Positions 45,117 through 56,764 of a stretch of 64,000 bases of DNA are shown one piece after another. The notes under the pieces are model-generated. The model had not been told where the DNA came from, searched no databases, and saw nothing but the letters and a program-made list of their open reading frames with translations. Position 1 is the first letter of the stretch. Each line of letters begins with the position of its first letter. The DNA comes from Cranoglanis bouderius (lineage: Eukaryota > Chordata > Actinopteri > Siluriformes > Cranoglanididae), in contig CM042544.1 in the NCBI GenBank assembly GCA_023630585.1, forward strand, positions 16,964,256-17,028,255, given 5' to 3'. The translations under genes and the position numbers were made by a program.

Positions 45117-45462
45117 ATTATATGTTTTTTAAGGGAGTTTTTAATAGAAATACAATCCAGGCATAAAGCTGTTTAAAAATTCGATGCCAAGTCAAGTTTA
45201 TCCATTAACTGATGAGAAGCAAGAGCAAGATAGCAGAGAGCAGAAAGAGCAGAAACACCAATGTGCTAACTCACATTGGGTGCTTATAATAGTGTAGTAT
45301 AAATATCCACAAGGAGATGCGGCACAACAGTAACATTTTTGTTTTTGTCTGAGTTAAATTACTCAACAATGATTTAAACAACAGTACTGCAAGTTGCACT
45401 CACGCTTTCTCACCTCTAAAACCTCACAAAATCTATTCTAACAGTTAGTGTAGAGATGTAGA
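45117..45462. other. No recognisable feature
   Basis: Nothing supported. Confidence 0.45.
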
Positions 45463-45600
45463 AGAAGGCTGTGAAAAACAGTCTTTATTGTTTAACCTTT
45501 TGATCTTTTGTTAAAAAAAAAAAAAAAAATTACAAAAATACTCTGCTTAGCCTTCTTTGCTCATATTTACCAAGGGTGCCAATATCAGTGAAGGGTACTG
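45463..45600. mobile_element. Tc1-like family A, internally deleted copy
   Basis: Inner part of the left terminal repeat ('gaaggctgtgaaaaacagtc', 'cttttgatcttttgtt') is joined through an A run directly to the outer right repeat ('ttaccaagggtgccaatatc', 'gggtactg' then TA). About 138 bases remain. Confidence 0.85.
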
Positions 45601-45723
45601 TACATAACTGCACAGATTTTGTAAGGATAAGGTTTTGTTTTTTGTTTTTACCTTCCTAGCACAAAATGGATTTTTCACAAATATCTCCACCAAGAATGGA
45701 TGAATCCCACAACGTTTTTTATT

Positions 45724-45766
45724 ATTATTTATTTATTTATTTGTTTGTTTGTTTGTTTGTTTGTTT
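45724..45766. repeat. (ATTT)n / (GTTT)n microsatellite
   Basis: Compound tetranucleotide run. Confidence 0.95.
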
Positions 45767-45894
45767 TTCAGATGAACACAATCAAGCAATATTCCTGTAT
45801 ATGCATATAATGTGTGCATTTGGAGAAAACAAGTGTGTTACAATTGTGCCAGCTCTCCCCTACATTGGTTTACATTTAAAAAGTAAATCGGTAG

Positions 45895-46975
45895 GATTTT
45901 GGGCATTTCACCTTCTACAGTGCACAATATAATTAAAAGATTGAAGAAATCTGGTCAAATCTCGATGTGTAAAGGACAAGGCCGAAAACCACTTCTGAAT
46001 GTGCGTGATCTCCGATCCCTCAGACGTCACTGTCCTAAAAACTGTCATGAGTGTGTAATGGATATCCTGACATGGGCTCGGGAATACTTTGGTAAACCTT
46101 TGTCAGTCAACAGCATTCGCTTCTGCATTCACAGATGCAAGTTAAGGCTTTACTGTGCAAAGCAGAAGCCATACATCAACACTGACCAGAAGCGCCGTCG
46201 ACTTCTCTGGGCTCGGTCTCATCTGAGATGGACAGTCGTGCAGTGGAATCGTGTTTTGTGGTCTGAGGAGTCAACATTTCAAATAGTTGTTGGACAAAAC
46301 AGTCGTCTTGTTCTCCGGGCCAAAGAGGTGAAGGACCATCCAAGCTGTTTTCAGCATCAGGTCCAAAAGGCAGCATCTCTCATGGTATGGGGGTGTGGCA
46401 GTCCCCATGGCATGAGTAACTTGCACATCTGTGAGGGCAACATTAATGCAGAAAGATAAATACACATTTTGGAGCAACATATGCTGCCATCCAGAGCAGG
46501 ACAACGCCAAACCACATTCTGCCCGGATTACAAGCGCATGGTTGTGTAAGCAGAGAGTGCGGGTGCTAGCATGGCCTGCCTGCAGTACTGACCTGTCTCC
46601 GATTGAGAATGTGTGGCACATTATGAAGTGCAAAATAAGGCAACGAAGGCCCCGTACAGTTGAAGAAATGCATAATGGATGAATGGGGGAAAATTCCGTT
46701 TGCTAAACTTAACCAACTGGTGTCTTCAGTCCCAAACGCTTAATAAGTGTTATTAAAAGAAAAGGTCATGTTACACAGTGGTAAACAGTCAACTGTCCCA
46801 ACTTTTTTGGAGTGTGTTGCAGTCATCAGATTTGAAATGAGTGCATATTTTCATAAATAAATTAAATTCACAAAGTAAAACATCAAATAATGTGTTAATA
46901 ATGTGTTTTCAATATAGCACAGGGTGTACTGAATTTTCAAATGACTCTTTTTGTTTGTTTTTTTGCATTTTCCAT
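45895..46975 (+). mobile_element. Tc1-like family G/D, 5'-truncated copy
   Basis: Starts inside the transposase ('tttcaccttctacagtgcac') and runs into the 3' leader 'aactgtcccaacttttttgg' (46791-46810) and 'gtgtactgaattttcaaatg'. The right terminus is cut at about 46975, where a MITE fragment begins. Confidence 0.85.
45899..46775 (+). pseudogene. Tc1-like transposase lacking its first catalytic Asp
   Basis: The longest intact transposase frame in the window (45899-46459): STVHNIIKRLKKSGQISMCK, GQGRKPLLNVRDLRSLRRHC, MDILTWAREYFGKPLSVNSI, KRRRLLWARSHLRWTVVQWN, then VLWSEESTFQIVVG. In relatives the motif is WSDEST; here the codon at 46265-46267 is GAG, so the first catalytic Asp is a Glu. After a stop at 46457-46459 the remainder continues in other frames: EQDNAKPHSARITSAW (second Asp present), then ACSTDLSPIENVWHIMKCKI (Glu present) and RQRRPRTVEEM. 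N-terminal residues before STVHN are missing. Not functional. Confidence 0.9.
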
Positions 46976-46978
46976 GCT

Positions 46979-47065
46979 TGATAATGTAGAAGTCATAAAA
47001 TAAAAAATCTATAACAAAGTTTGTACTTAAAAAAATAGGGTGCCTAGAACTTTTGCACAGTACTG
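46979..47065. mobile_element. MITE 'actgtgcaaaagttttaggc', end fragment
   Basis: 'ttgataatgtagaagtcata' to 'cttttgcacagtactg' then TA. It directly abuts the truncated Tc1-like copy. Confidence 0.85.
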
Positions 47066-47067
47066 TA

Positions 47068-48086
47068 TATGATTATCCAATATGTAACAGATACAATATG
47101 AAGCAGTGAAATTAATAAAATATAGCTTTGCAAGTTTATGTATAGGTCAAGAAAGCTCGATCAAAGATATTCATGCTGCAAACATCATAAGCAATGGCTT
47201 TGAAGCAAGTGCTGTACTAACACAGTTACTAACACTTGTGATGCAGTTCAATTGTGCAAACAGCTTTGTAAGCTCTCTCATTTCTTGCAGTTTTCCTAAC
47301 AGGCACAAGTTTATACATCCGAAAATGACGTCCTCAAGTAAGTCTTTAAAGAACTCCATAAACAGTCTTTTCATCCATCATATGGGATATTTTTACAAGC
47401 ACAGCAAATGAATTGTCTCTCCATACCATCTTCAAATGGAGGATTTGCTAATTGGCTACAATGGCAGATATAGTAAACTCTGTCTCCATAAACTGTATAG
47501 AGTTTAGATAAATACAGCTGGTCTTAAGATAGTAATTTTCCCTCTCTGCATTTCCTTTTCCTGTTTTTTCCTCCCCACTATAAGACAGTGTCATATAGTA
47601 TCATCACACTTGAATGATTGTCAGTTTCATTTTAGGTGGTTAAGCGTCATTTTAAGCAATGTGTTTTAAGGAACATTGTATGTAAGTCTGTTGCATGGAT
47701 GCTAGACAAGAATGAAACTCTATATTACAGTAATTTCAGAGTTATTTAGCTAAACCTGGATATTTAGCTGCTATATATCTCTGCAGAAAATTGCAATGTG
47801 TACTTATCACATCTGGGCTTGGTTTTATTTTGGAGTAATGATTCTTTAGGGCTTTTTCTTAAATCACTTAAAATTATGGCTTAGGAAAGATGTTGCAGAA
47901 GTCATAGTGGTTCTTTCTATTACTTTCCTTAAAAAGCAAATCTTTTTCTATTTGCCAAGTGCATTTCTCGTTTATAGGCTTAGTTTTCTGCTTAGAACAG
48001 AATTTTAAATGTTGACATGAAACTAAAATATCATTACAGTTTGCTGGCACATCCACAATATATGGCTCAATACTATGAAGACACCA
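47068..48086. other. Repeat-poor stretch, no gene recognised
   Basis: Unique-looking sequence. Confidence 0.45.
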
Positions 48087-48569
48087 TTAATAACTTTCTA
48101 ACATGAGCAAAAACACAAAACATCTTACAGCAAGCAATATCATACACAAAATACCTCTCTGCTTCAAACGTGCTAAATAAAAGGGTGACTGACTTTGTGC
48201 CATCAAGCACTTATTATTATGGAGTTCCTGGCTGTGAGGTTTGTTCAGCAGTGAAAAATTCATTCTGATCACTGGCATTAGGGCAAGAATTTCCTTTGTT
48301 ATCTGACATTGATGTAAATTGGACCTCGCTTCAGCCTCATTATACTCACTGACTCTCCATGACATTAGAGCTAAGGGCAGAGAAGTGAGGACCTGCTTCA
48401 AATAATTACTCCTGTCCTGCTGTCCCAGACAGGGTGCCTGAAATTCACAGCACGTGCCTTCTTTAATTATGAGAATAGCGTCATTACCGATGGCATCAAG
48501 CTGTTCAAAGTACTTATGAAGCTGAATAATGGTTGCTGAAATAAGAAAAAAAATAATAATCCATGGCAA
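48087..48569 (-). CDS. Longest non-repeat open frame, function unknown
   Basis: 160 codons on the minus strand beginning MPWIIIFFLISATIIQLHKY, a hydrophobic start that could act as a signal anchor, followed by a mixed soluble-looking region (EQLDAIGNDAILIIKEGTCC...) and a hydrophobic end ILLAVRCFVFLLML. I recognise no family. In 64 kb of AT-rich DNA the longest chance frame is expected to be close to this length, so the frame may be accidental. There is no splice or promoter support. The base composition is more balanced than its surroundings, so the segment may instead be a conserved non-coding element. Confidence 0.12.
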   Translation of the reverse strand: MPWIIIFFLISATIIQLHKYFEQLDAIGNDAILIIKEGTCCEFQAPCLGQQDRSNYLKQVLTSLPLALMSWRVSEYNEAEARSNLHQCQITKEILALMPVIRMNFSLLNKPHSQELHNNKCLMAQSQSPFYLARLKQRGILCMILLAVRCFVFLLMLESY

Positions 48570-50768
48570 TATTTTTTGACATGGCTACTTTGCAAAGTAG
48601 CATGTTGACCCTGAGACCAAAGCTAGTACTTACAAAGGAGTTGAACTTTTGTGTACTAAATTCAAATTATAGGTGTCAGGAGCACTAGATTGAAGAGCCA
48701 GTATAATGACAGATTGCCATGATCTTCATGTAGTTAGTGGGGGGTATACTCCTCCTCTGTAACTGGCCTGTTTTCATGCTCAAAAACTTACAAAGGATGT
48801 TTTGCAGAGGCCAGTGTTTCCTCGAAGTATCACATTCTTACCACCTGAATGCATTTCCACTTTGTTGGAAAACATTCAAATATTTTTCTACCTCCTGATC
48901 ACCATTACTGAGTGTTTTGCAATCAGGGATCTTTCCAAGAATATGAAATGTCCAATGCTAATATTCTCAGCTACTATGATGCATCTGTTTATTATCCATC
49001 AGACAGAATAATCCTACTGCTAGTCATTTTCAGTCTCAATCTGTTGTGGGGAAAAAAAAAAAAAAAAAACATACAGTAAATGAGCCACAAGGCTTTCTCC
49101 AATCCAATAAACAACATTTTGAAAGAATGTTGTGCTGGCAAGTGTCAGGTCATCCCCTCTGTAAACATTCCATTTCACAGAATCCTTTAGAAATTCTAAG
49201 TAAATTAAATGGAAGTATAGATAATGTGTCGAAATCATACTCAAATAAAAGTATCCAGCCAAAAATTTACTCAAGTGAAAGTAAAATGGTGGCTCCTTTT
49301 AAATGTACACACACATTAACAAGTAAAAAGTAAATGTTTTACACTGATACAATTAAGAAAATGCCATGTTTTCATGTAATTACTTATCTAAAACTTTTAT
49401 TGCTTATCTAAAACTGCTGGATTATTTTTGTTTTAAATCAACTCTACAGCTTTGCCTGAAAACATCATTCAGTCTCTTTAAGTTTGCGTGTCATATGCAT
49501 GACTAGTGCTTCATATTTTGCTAATGAATGAATCAGAAGTAAAGTGTCCTGTAAATAACCAATATTTACCATTAGCTAGAATTTGACTTGCTGTTCAGCC
49601 ACTGGAATTGATGCTAGTCTAACCCAACATAAGCAAAGAAAATAGTAACTTACTTGAATATATCCAGTGAATGTTAGCAAATTATTCAAACGTATCTCAG
49701 CATGCTTTTTTCAAGTTCATGCCTTCTAAGGATGCAAAGGAGACGCCTCATTGTATACGAGTCTTTGCTTACTCCAGTATTCTGACACATTTTACTGAGG
49801 TAGGGCCAGGGGCGCTCATTCTCATGTTCCACACTGCAGTCTGGTGCCTTATCCGTATTCAGATGCACACAGAAAGTGAACATACAGTAGGCTATGGCAA
49901 ACAAAGGGAACGTGTAAGTGTAGTGAACTGCTTGTTTAGTTTATCAAGTTAGCACTGCCTATTCCCGTCTGTTGCTTGCCTGAATAATTCCATGTTTATG
50001 ACTTTTACTCCTTGATTCGCTTCAATAAACCTGCATTTGCATCCAAGCCATATAAAGTCAGAAATCCTGGCAAGCATATAAATAAGTCAGCAATCCCTCA
50101 CCTCTTATTCAGTAAGGGCTCAAGCTAAGGAATCTCATCTGAAAAACACCTGTGCTGTATAGAAAGGGGCACTTGCAAATGTCCCACTATAGTTTGCACA
50201 ATGGTTGTAGAGTGATTCAATGTGTTTTTATAAACACTGTTACATTAGAAGCGGTTAGTTAGACCTATAGTCATTACAGAAAGAAGCCAGAAAGGCCAGA
50301 TTTCCACCTTTTCTATGTATGTTATTTTCTGTGTGCAAGCAACAAGCCCCTTGCTGAGGCCAAATCTGCCTGATGTTCCCCAGGGGAGAGTTCAGTGGCT
50401 AGGTGTCATTAACTGTGTTGTAAACAGCTACGCTTCTTTTCCAGGAACCACAGCAGAATCTATGGTTGGAGTGAGCTGTTTTGAACGGATGTTACTGCTG
50501 GTGTTGAGGCAATTATGAGCATGATTTGGACATTTGGATGCTTAGAAGATTACAGATAGCCAGGTTAATATTATTTCAACATGCAGAGAAGGTCATAAAG
50601 TCAGAGTGCAATACCAACAATTATTATGCTTATCCCATATCCCATATGGTTATCCCAAAAGTTATCCCAGTATCTCTCTGTTGGTTCCCATTATTTGACA
50701 TTTATCTGATTTAATCTGTAAAACACAACATAATTTGACAAAACCGTGTCACAATAAAAGTCTGTTGG
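48570..50768. other. Repeat-poor stretch, no gene recognised
   Basis: An acceptor-like 'cttcttttccag' occurs at 50434-50445, but the downstream frame is short and unrecognised. Poly(A) at 49051-49069. Confidence 0.4.
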
Positions 50769-50770
50769 TG

Positions 50771-50981
50771 TGGAAGCCCTGAACCTCAAGTTGTGAAGAA
50801 CGTTTTGTGAAAAGAAAGTGTTGTGTTGATATTTCTACTTAATATCTCGTTATTTCAGCTTACTAATTCATTATTATGACTTAACAATTAACACTTCAAT
50901 ATCTATGAATAAGACTTTCATATTTACTGAAATAACAACATAACACTTAAACTCATTTTATGACGAGTTTCAGGGCTTCCT
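50771..50981. mobile_element. Short MITE with 'ggaagccctgaa' ends
   Basis: Left 'tggaagccctgaacctc' (50771), right 'gagtttcagggcttcc' (50965-50980). The interior has 'cattattatgacttaac', like the interior of the MITE at 28417. Probably a related family. Confidence 0.55.
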
Positions 50982-51589
50982 TGTGTTGATGACACAACTA
51001 GACAAACTAATCTGATGACTTGCACTATTTCCGCTGATTAGGAATTTTTCCATGGAAGACCTAAGGCATCATTGTTGAATGGTAAGTGTTGCAATCATTT
51101 TTGTCTTCCAGTTCTAGTTAACGTCCTAACCCTACAATCAACATAATCTAAAGCAATGCTTAGCTCAACGGTTCAGTGTGATAAATGGAAATCTGTTTGT
51201 TGATGCATGATTCATAAATCCGCTGCTATTTTGCAAAGCTTACACTGAAGGAGTTGGGACAGGGCTATGATGATGCATAATGTAGGGTGGCGGCCTACAT
51301 GCAATAAAATGGGTGCTCCGCCTGATCGCTTCCGCAATACTGACAGATCATATTGTGACTACCAAAAACAACAAAGCTAAGAGCACAAAGAGCATGACCA
51401 AACCCAAATAATCTGCGCAACAGTAGAGTACCAAAACCATCTCCATTGCACAAAATCACACCAGTACCTTTTATTTTTTTTACCATTGTATTTTTGATTA
51501 TAATAAACCGGTCAAATGTACTGCTGTATTGATGTTTTCAAATGTTGCATATACATATAGACTGATCAAATGAGCCATGTATACTTAGT
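50982..51589. other. No recognisable feature
   Basis: Nothing supported. Confidence 0.45.
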
Positions 51590-51870
51590 ACAAACAATCA
51601 ATCTAACAGGGCACACCTGGGCAACAAGAAGCACATGTCAGTCATGTGTTCCAATATTTTTGATCACTTGAAAAATGTGTGGGTTCAAACAAAAGGTGCT
51701 ATGTTCTAAGTGTTAAGTTGTTTAACACATATAGATGTAAATACCAGGGAATTAAAGTTGAAACTCTGATCTATCGTGTCATATCTTTTGATCTCAAACC
51801 CAAATGTCTTCAGTGTATAACAAAAACAAAAGATTTGGCCTTGCTGTTCCAATACTTTCAGAGGGGACTG
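51590..51870. mobile_element. Tc1-type 3' end fragment
   Basis: 'cacacctgggcaacaagaag', 'tgggttcaaacaaaaggtgc', 'ttgatctcaaacccaaatgt', and right end 'caatactttcagaggggact' then 'g' followed by TA. A recognised fish Tc1-like end; no transposase left. Confidence 0.8.
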
Positions 51871-51911
51871 TATTTAAGGCAAGTATCTGTGACCATGTTA
51901 TTTGAAATCAT

Positions 51912-52220
51912 TTGCTTTCAGATAGAGTGGCACAGTGGCAAGCATTGCTGCCTCACAGTTTCACGGTCCCTGGTTTGATCCTGAGCTCAGATTACTGTCT
52001 GTGTGGAGTTTTGTCATGTTTTCCCTGTGGGTTTCATCCAGGCTCTCCCGTTTCCTTCCACCTTCCAAAAACATACCAGTAGGTGGATTGGTGACTCTAA
52101 ATTGCTCCTAGGTGTAAATGAGTGTGTGAAAGTGACATTAAAAGCATGTCATGCCCTGTGTTCCTGGGATCCACTGTGACTCAGACTAGCATAAAGCATT
52201 ACTGAAGATAAATGAAATCT
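51912..52220 (+). mobile_element. Fish SINE-like retroposon, near full length
   Basis: 'gtggcacagtggcaagcatt', 'gctgcctcacagtttcacgg', 'ggtttgatcctgagctcaga' (B box-like), 'aaaaacataccagtaggtgg' and tail 'attactgaagataaatgaaa'. Same family as 27700. Confidence 0.85.
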
Positions 52221-52883
52221 TTTCACCAGTCTGCCAGAATTTTTTTCAAAAGTTGTCATCGTGAAGCAAAATACTGGAGTTCCTTTCTCACATTTGAATT
52301 ACACTTATACAGTCTCATCCAAAGTCTAGTAGGAAACTTAGGGACTTTTTAACATACTTTCATTTTCAGTAAAGCTGTGTGAATCAATGAACAACAAGTA
52401 ACAATCTAAAAATAATGTAAGTATAGCAATTTTACAAAAATACATACAACAGTATAAAACTGTTGCAGCATGGACATCAACTACTAGCCCAACTTTGTCC
52501 ATTAAATTGGCGCATAAAAGGTCTTACTGGTCTCTTAATATACAACCTTTTCTGGTACCATATTAAAACATATATTTATATATTTTACTTTTTTTTTAAT
52601 ACCTTATTTATGGCTATTATTAAGCTATGAGAATGAAGACCTACATGGCTTCATCTGAGACATGTCAAACCACCTGCTGAATCTTTTTGAACCTCTGCTC
52701 ATGTAACATCATCTGCACTTGAAAGACAGAGCTGACTGCCCAGTTTTCTGTGGCTTGGTTGGTACTTACAACTTGAAGTTGTGATCTCCCAAATGTAGGA
52801 TGAACACTAAGAGGCTTGCATCAGTTTGAAGCCAGTGTCTCACTGTGAAAAACAGGTTTGGCTTCTGGATTTAGTATGCTAAT

Positions 52884-52888
<5 letters not shown>
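52221..52888. other. No recognisable feature
   Basis: Nothing supported. Confidence 0.45.
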
Positions 52889-52945
<57 letters not shown>

Positions 52946-52957
52946 GAGAGAGAGATT
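52889..52957. repeat. (GA)n microsatellite
   Basis: About 68 bases of GA with one GTGA interruption. Confidence 0.97.
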
Positions 52958-55600
52958 TTCATACATTGATTCATTCATACACGAGCAGTTAATAGTAGCC
53001 AATCCACACTAAATTTCTCAGAAGTGGAAACCCACATAGAGTCATTGATAAAATTCAAAGCAGAGTTCATAACTGAGGATCCATAAGGAAGCCTATCTGC
53101 AATTCTGGACATATTGAAAATGGACTTAATTAGTCACAACACACTTTTTTTTTTTTATCACAGTGTTTATTAGCTAAAATGTGAGGTGCATGTTGTTCAA
53201 AACCTGTGACCAATAATCTGCACAAAAGTGATGAATGGTACAAACATCAAATTGCTTTTTAACAGTGCTAACAATATCATTTTCAAACAAAAATGCATCC
53301 ATCTACACCCTGATTTATAGTTTTGTTAAAGCTTAAGCATTCCTTTCATTATAGAGTTCTCCAGAGAAAGCGTCTGAAAAAATTTTCTGAACTCGAAGTA
53401 ATGTAATCTGAATGATGTTTACAGCAGTAAATAAACAGCCAATTTGCAACATTTCTGTCATTGTAAGGACCCTTGTCATGTGTATTTACTGTTTTCAAGT
53501 GGTCAACATAATTTGTGCTCAGAAAAGAAGGACTACATGATCATAAGCGTTATCTTTATGAAAAACATCTGGCCTGGATAATACACTCTTACAAAGTGTA
53601 TACATACGGCCTGAATAACATACTCAGGCTAACAAAGACAGCACTCATGGAGTGATGCATTGAATGCAATAAGCGCACTACAGTAAATGAAAGGATGTTG
53701 GCTGGCTATCACACAAAATCCATTTTCTTCTTTAGTGAAAAACCCTACCACATTCAAAACATTAAGAGACATTAACAGTAAGAGGTAGACAGGTTAACTA
53801 GTATGAAGTATCATCATGATATTAATCAATAAGAGCAAAGATGTCCTTTAGCTGACAATTTTATATTAAAGACAGAATATGGCGCATGAGGTTTAAAAAG
53901 ACGTACATGAGAAATTAGCATTTGTGCTGAAATGCGAGCTTTAATATAACTACTGTAGCAAAATCAGTGCTGGCATTATGTATGCTTTGGACCCTCACAT
54001 ATAAATGCTTTTATTGGACTTGACCCTCAGCATATTTAATGCTGACTCTGGAGCTTTCAGTACATAATTATGCATTTAGAATAAATCCTTGGTCTTAATG
54101 TTCTGTATATTTTCAGATACTAGTTCAACCCTAGAATCCCTTCAGACAGTGCTTTTACGTCCTGTCCACTCAAGTCGTTTTTCAGATTCCAGAGCATGGG
54201 CCAAAAGTAATGTTACACACTACTGATTTCAGCCCCCACCCCTTTCTTCAAACATTGACTCAGTTCTGAGTGTGCATTTTCTGGGAAACATACGCAGATG
54301 AATCACGCAATTTTGACAGTAGGATAGCTTGATGGTAATCCTAAGCAAGTAGAATATAGATTAGAGCAGTGTATGCTACGACAATTATAGGCTTGCCTAT
54401 ACCATCTGATTCACATTTTCACCCTGCATTTTTTTTTTCCTTTTTGACAATGCTGGCAGTTCTAAGTAGCACTTTGCTGTAAGGGGATATAGTGGAAACA
54501 TTTTAGTGGGTGAGAAAAACTATTAAAAGCTCCACAACAATCATTTCCAGCGCATGTGTTCCAACACTATTCAGGTTTGTGTTATTTGAAAAGCACCTGA
54601 GCGGTTTCACTGTCTGGTTATCCAGTTTGCTTATCAGATCTCAATTTGTGAGTCTTTAATATCAGCACCAATACCACAAGCCTTTGGTGTTGTGCACTTA
54701 AGTCCGGCCACATTCACCACCAAGGATTAAGCCTAAATCTAGTGGTCTCACTCTGACTTTTTATATCATCCACTTCCTAGAAAGGCCCATATATGGACAC
54801 ATACCAAATTAGCCTCTGAGAATGCTCACTAACTTAGGAGTTGCGGCTAGTGCAATACCATCTTTATCACATCACAGACAGTGAGGTAATTGTTGCTTTA
54901 CTCCTGAAAAAGGGAACATGAAAGGCTCAAATGTTGGCTGGGTGTTTACACTTTTATACAGCTGGTTTAAATCCCACACTGTTCTTCTTAGAGCATCAGA
55001 GCTGTAGTCCTCCACAGCCTTTAAGGTATTTCATTTATTTAATGGATGTGCATAGTCAGTTAGTGGACTCCTCTTTGTTGAATTGAGAAATGAGCAGGGC
55101 TGGCTGGTATAAATGGGAGAAGCCATCCTTCTCTTTCAAAGAAAAAAAAAAAGAGGGTCAACAGTCAAAAGTAAAAATACACAGAATGGTATGAAGTGGA
55201 AGCTGGGACTCGTTCCTTTTTAGCCCAGACTGTAGATTTACATAGCTTATCGCTGACAGTCATGTCAAGTGCATACAGAGGTGAAATGCACTGGGACTAA
55301 TTTATTTAAGCCCTGCTTTGCTGATACATCCATAACACGTCATAAGAGAGCAAGTGTAATAAACATGAGCGAGGTTGATTATTTTCTTGATTGCTGATGC
55401 TTTTGTCCCAACATTGTGCAATGAAAGTACAAATTACACAAGGGGACAAATGACAGAACCCTACATTTTGTGTGGTTTGAACAAAAGTGTTGACTAATGG
55501 CAAGCACAGGTTTTCTGCTTACCATGCTTGCTATTTTGAAGAGATAGTGCATGGAACCTGAAACACTTGAAACATTTCACTTAAAAATAGCAATCACAAA
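52958..55600. other. Repeat-poor stretch, no gene recognised
   Basis: The longest stretch here with no recognised repeat. Frames are short. Confidence 0.45.
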
Positions 55601-55604
55601 CAAC

Positions 55605-55775
55605 AGTGGAGTGGGTAGCATTGCCGACTCACAGTTCCAGGGTCAATGGTTAAGTCCTGAGCTCTGTTACTGTCTGTGATCCTGCAGGTTCTCTGGTTTC
55701 CTCCCACCTCCAAAAACATCCATGTAGGTGGATTGGCAAGACTAAATTGCTCTGTATTTCAGTGAGTGGGTCTTT
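55605..55775 (+). mobile_element. Fish SINE-like retroposon, partial
   Basis: 'gagtgggtagcattgccgac', 'gttactgtctgtgatcctgc', 'ggtttcctcccacctccaaa' and 'gtaggtggattggcaagact'. The 3' part is missing. Confidence 0.75.
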
Positions 55776-55825
55776 CTCAGACCCACCTGGAAAAGAAGGA
55801 CAATTATGTAAGCATGCTGTTCATA

Positions 55826-55995
55826 CACAGTACTAAGTTTTAGGCACATGCAAAGAAATGCTGTAGAGCAAGGATTCCTTGGGAATCTAAAATGTTTTTT
55901 GTACTGACTTGATAATGTAGAAGTCATAAAATAAAAAATCTATAACAAAGTTTGTACTAAAAAAATAGGGTGCCTAAAACTTTTGCACAGTACTG
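55826..55995. mobile_element. MITE 'actgtgcaaaagttttaggc', 170-bp deletion copy
   Basis: Both terminal repeats present ('agtactaagttttaggcac' left, 'gcctaaaacttttgcacagt' then 'actg' right), TA on both sides. About 370 internal bases are missing compared with 13734-14276. Confidence 0.85.
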
Positions 55996-55997
55996 TA

Positions 55998-56560
55998 CTT
56001 CAGTTCAGCATTCATCACAATCATCCCACAACAGCTGAAAGGAAAGTTGAGCCTACTGGATTTGAACACCTCCCTCTGCAAGTGGATCCTGGACTTTTTG
56101 ACAGGTAGACCCCGGTCCATTATGTTCGGCAACACCACCTCCAGCACCACCACACTGAACCACACACTCCCCAGGGCTGCATGCTCATTCCACTGCTGTC
56201 TACTCTGATGACTCATGACTGTTCTGCAAAATACAGTTCAAATCACATCATCAAGTGGTGGGCCTCATCAACAAAAATGATGAGTCAGTGTTATAGAGAG
56301 GAGGTGGAGCGGAGAATGGTGTAGAGACAACAATCTATCTCTTAATGTTGATTAGACAAAAGAGATCATTGTTGACTTCAGGAGAACTTGAGTGGACCAC
56401 TCACTACTCTGCATCAACAGCATAACAACTGTGGAGAGAGTCAAAAGCTTCAAGTTTCTTGGTGTGCACATGACAGCGGACCTCTACTGGACTCTCATCA
56501 CCACGTGCCTAGCCAAGAAAAACTGCTGCATCTGGCCATAATTGCTGCTGTCCTGTCGGT
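55998..56560 (+). pseudogene. L2/Rex1-like LINE reverse transcriptase fragment
   Basis: On the plus strand: SSAFITIIPQQLKGKLSLLD-like text, LNTSLCKWILDFLTGRPRSI, MFGNTTSSTTTLNHTLPRAA, which is the fingers/palm region of non-LTR reverse transcriptases of the L2/Rex1 group (usual: SSAFNTI, LNTSLCNWILDFLTGRPQ, TGAPQGCVLSP). The catalytic F-A-D-D segment is deleted between 56250 and 56280 ('HIIKWWAS'). Later pieces follow in other frames: VKSFKFLGVHMTADLYWTLI (56441-56500). Several stops. A dead fragment of the same LINE group as 4625-5168, in the opposite orientation. Confidence 0.8.
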
Positions 56561-56764
56561 TTGAGGATGGACCTGCCCATGGCCCAAGTGGAGGCCCAGA
56601 TTCCATAATTCAACCTGTCACACTGCACACTTATTTGGCTTTGATGTGAGTTGCACCTGTCTCCAGGAATTTAGGATGGCCCTTATGTGTTGTAGAATTC
56701 TGCTAACAAACTTTACTATAAATGATTATATTGTTTAAATAAGCAATGCAATAGGCACTCTTCA
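56561..56764. other. Unclassified sequence between LINE and Gypsy fragments
   Basis: No feature recognised. Confidence 0.4.

Noticed and set aside
50434..50518. Exon candidate after 'cttcttttccag'
   Set aside because: The frame after the acceptor-like site is short and unrecognised, with no donor or further exon; too weak to list as coding.
55974..56216. Minus-strand frame of 80 codons
   Set aside because: Shadow of the plus-strand LINE reverse transcriptase fragment and the MITE end.
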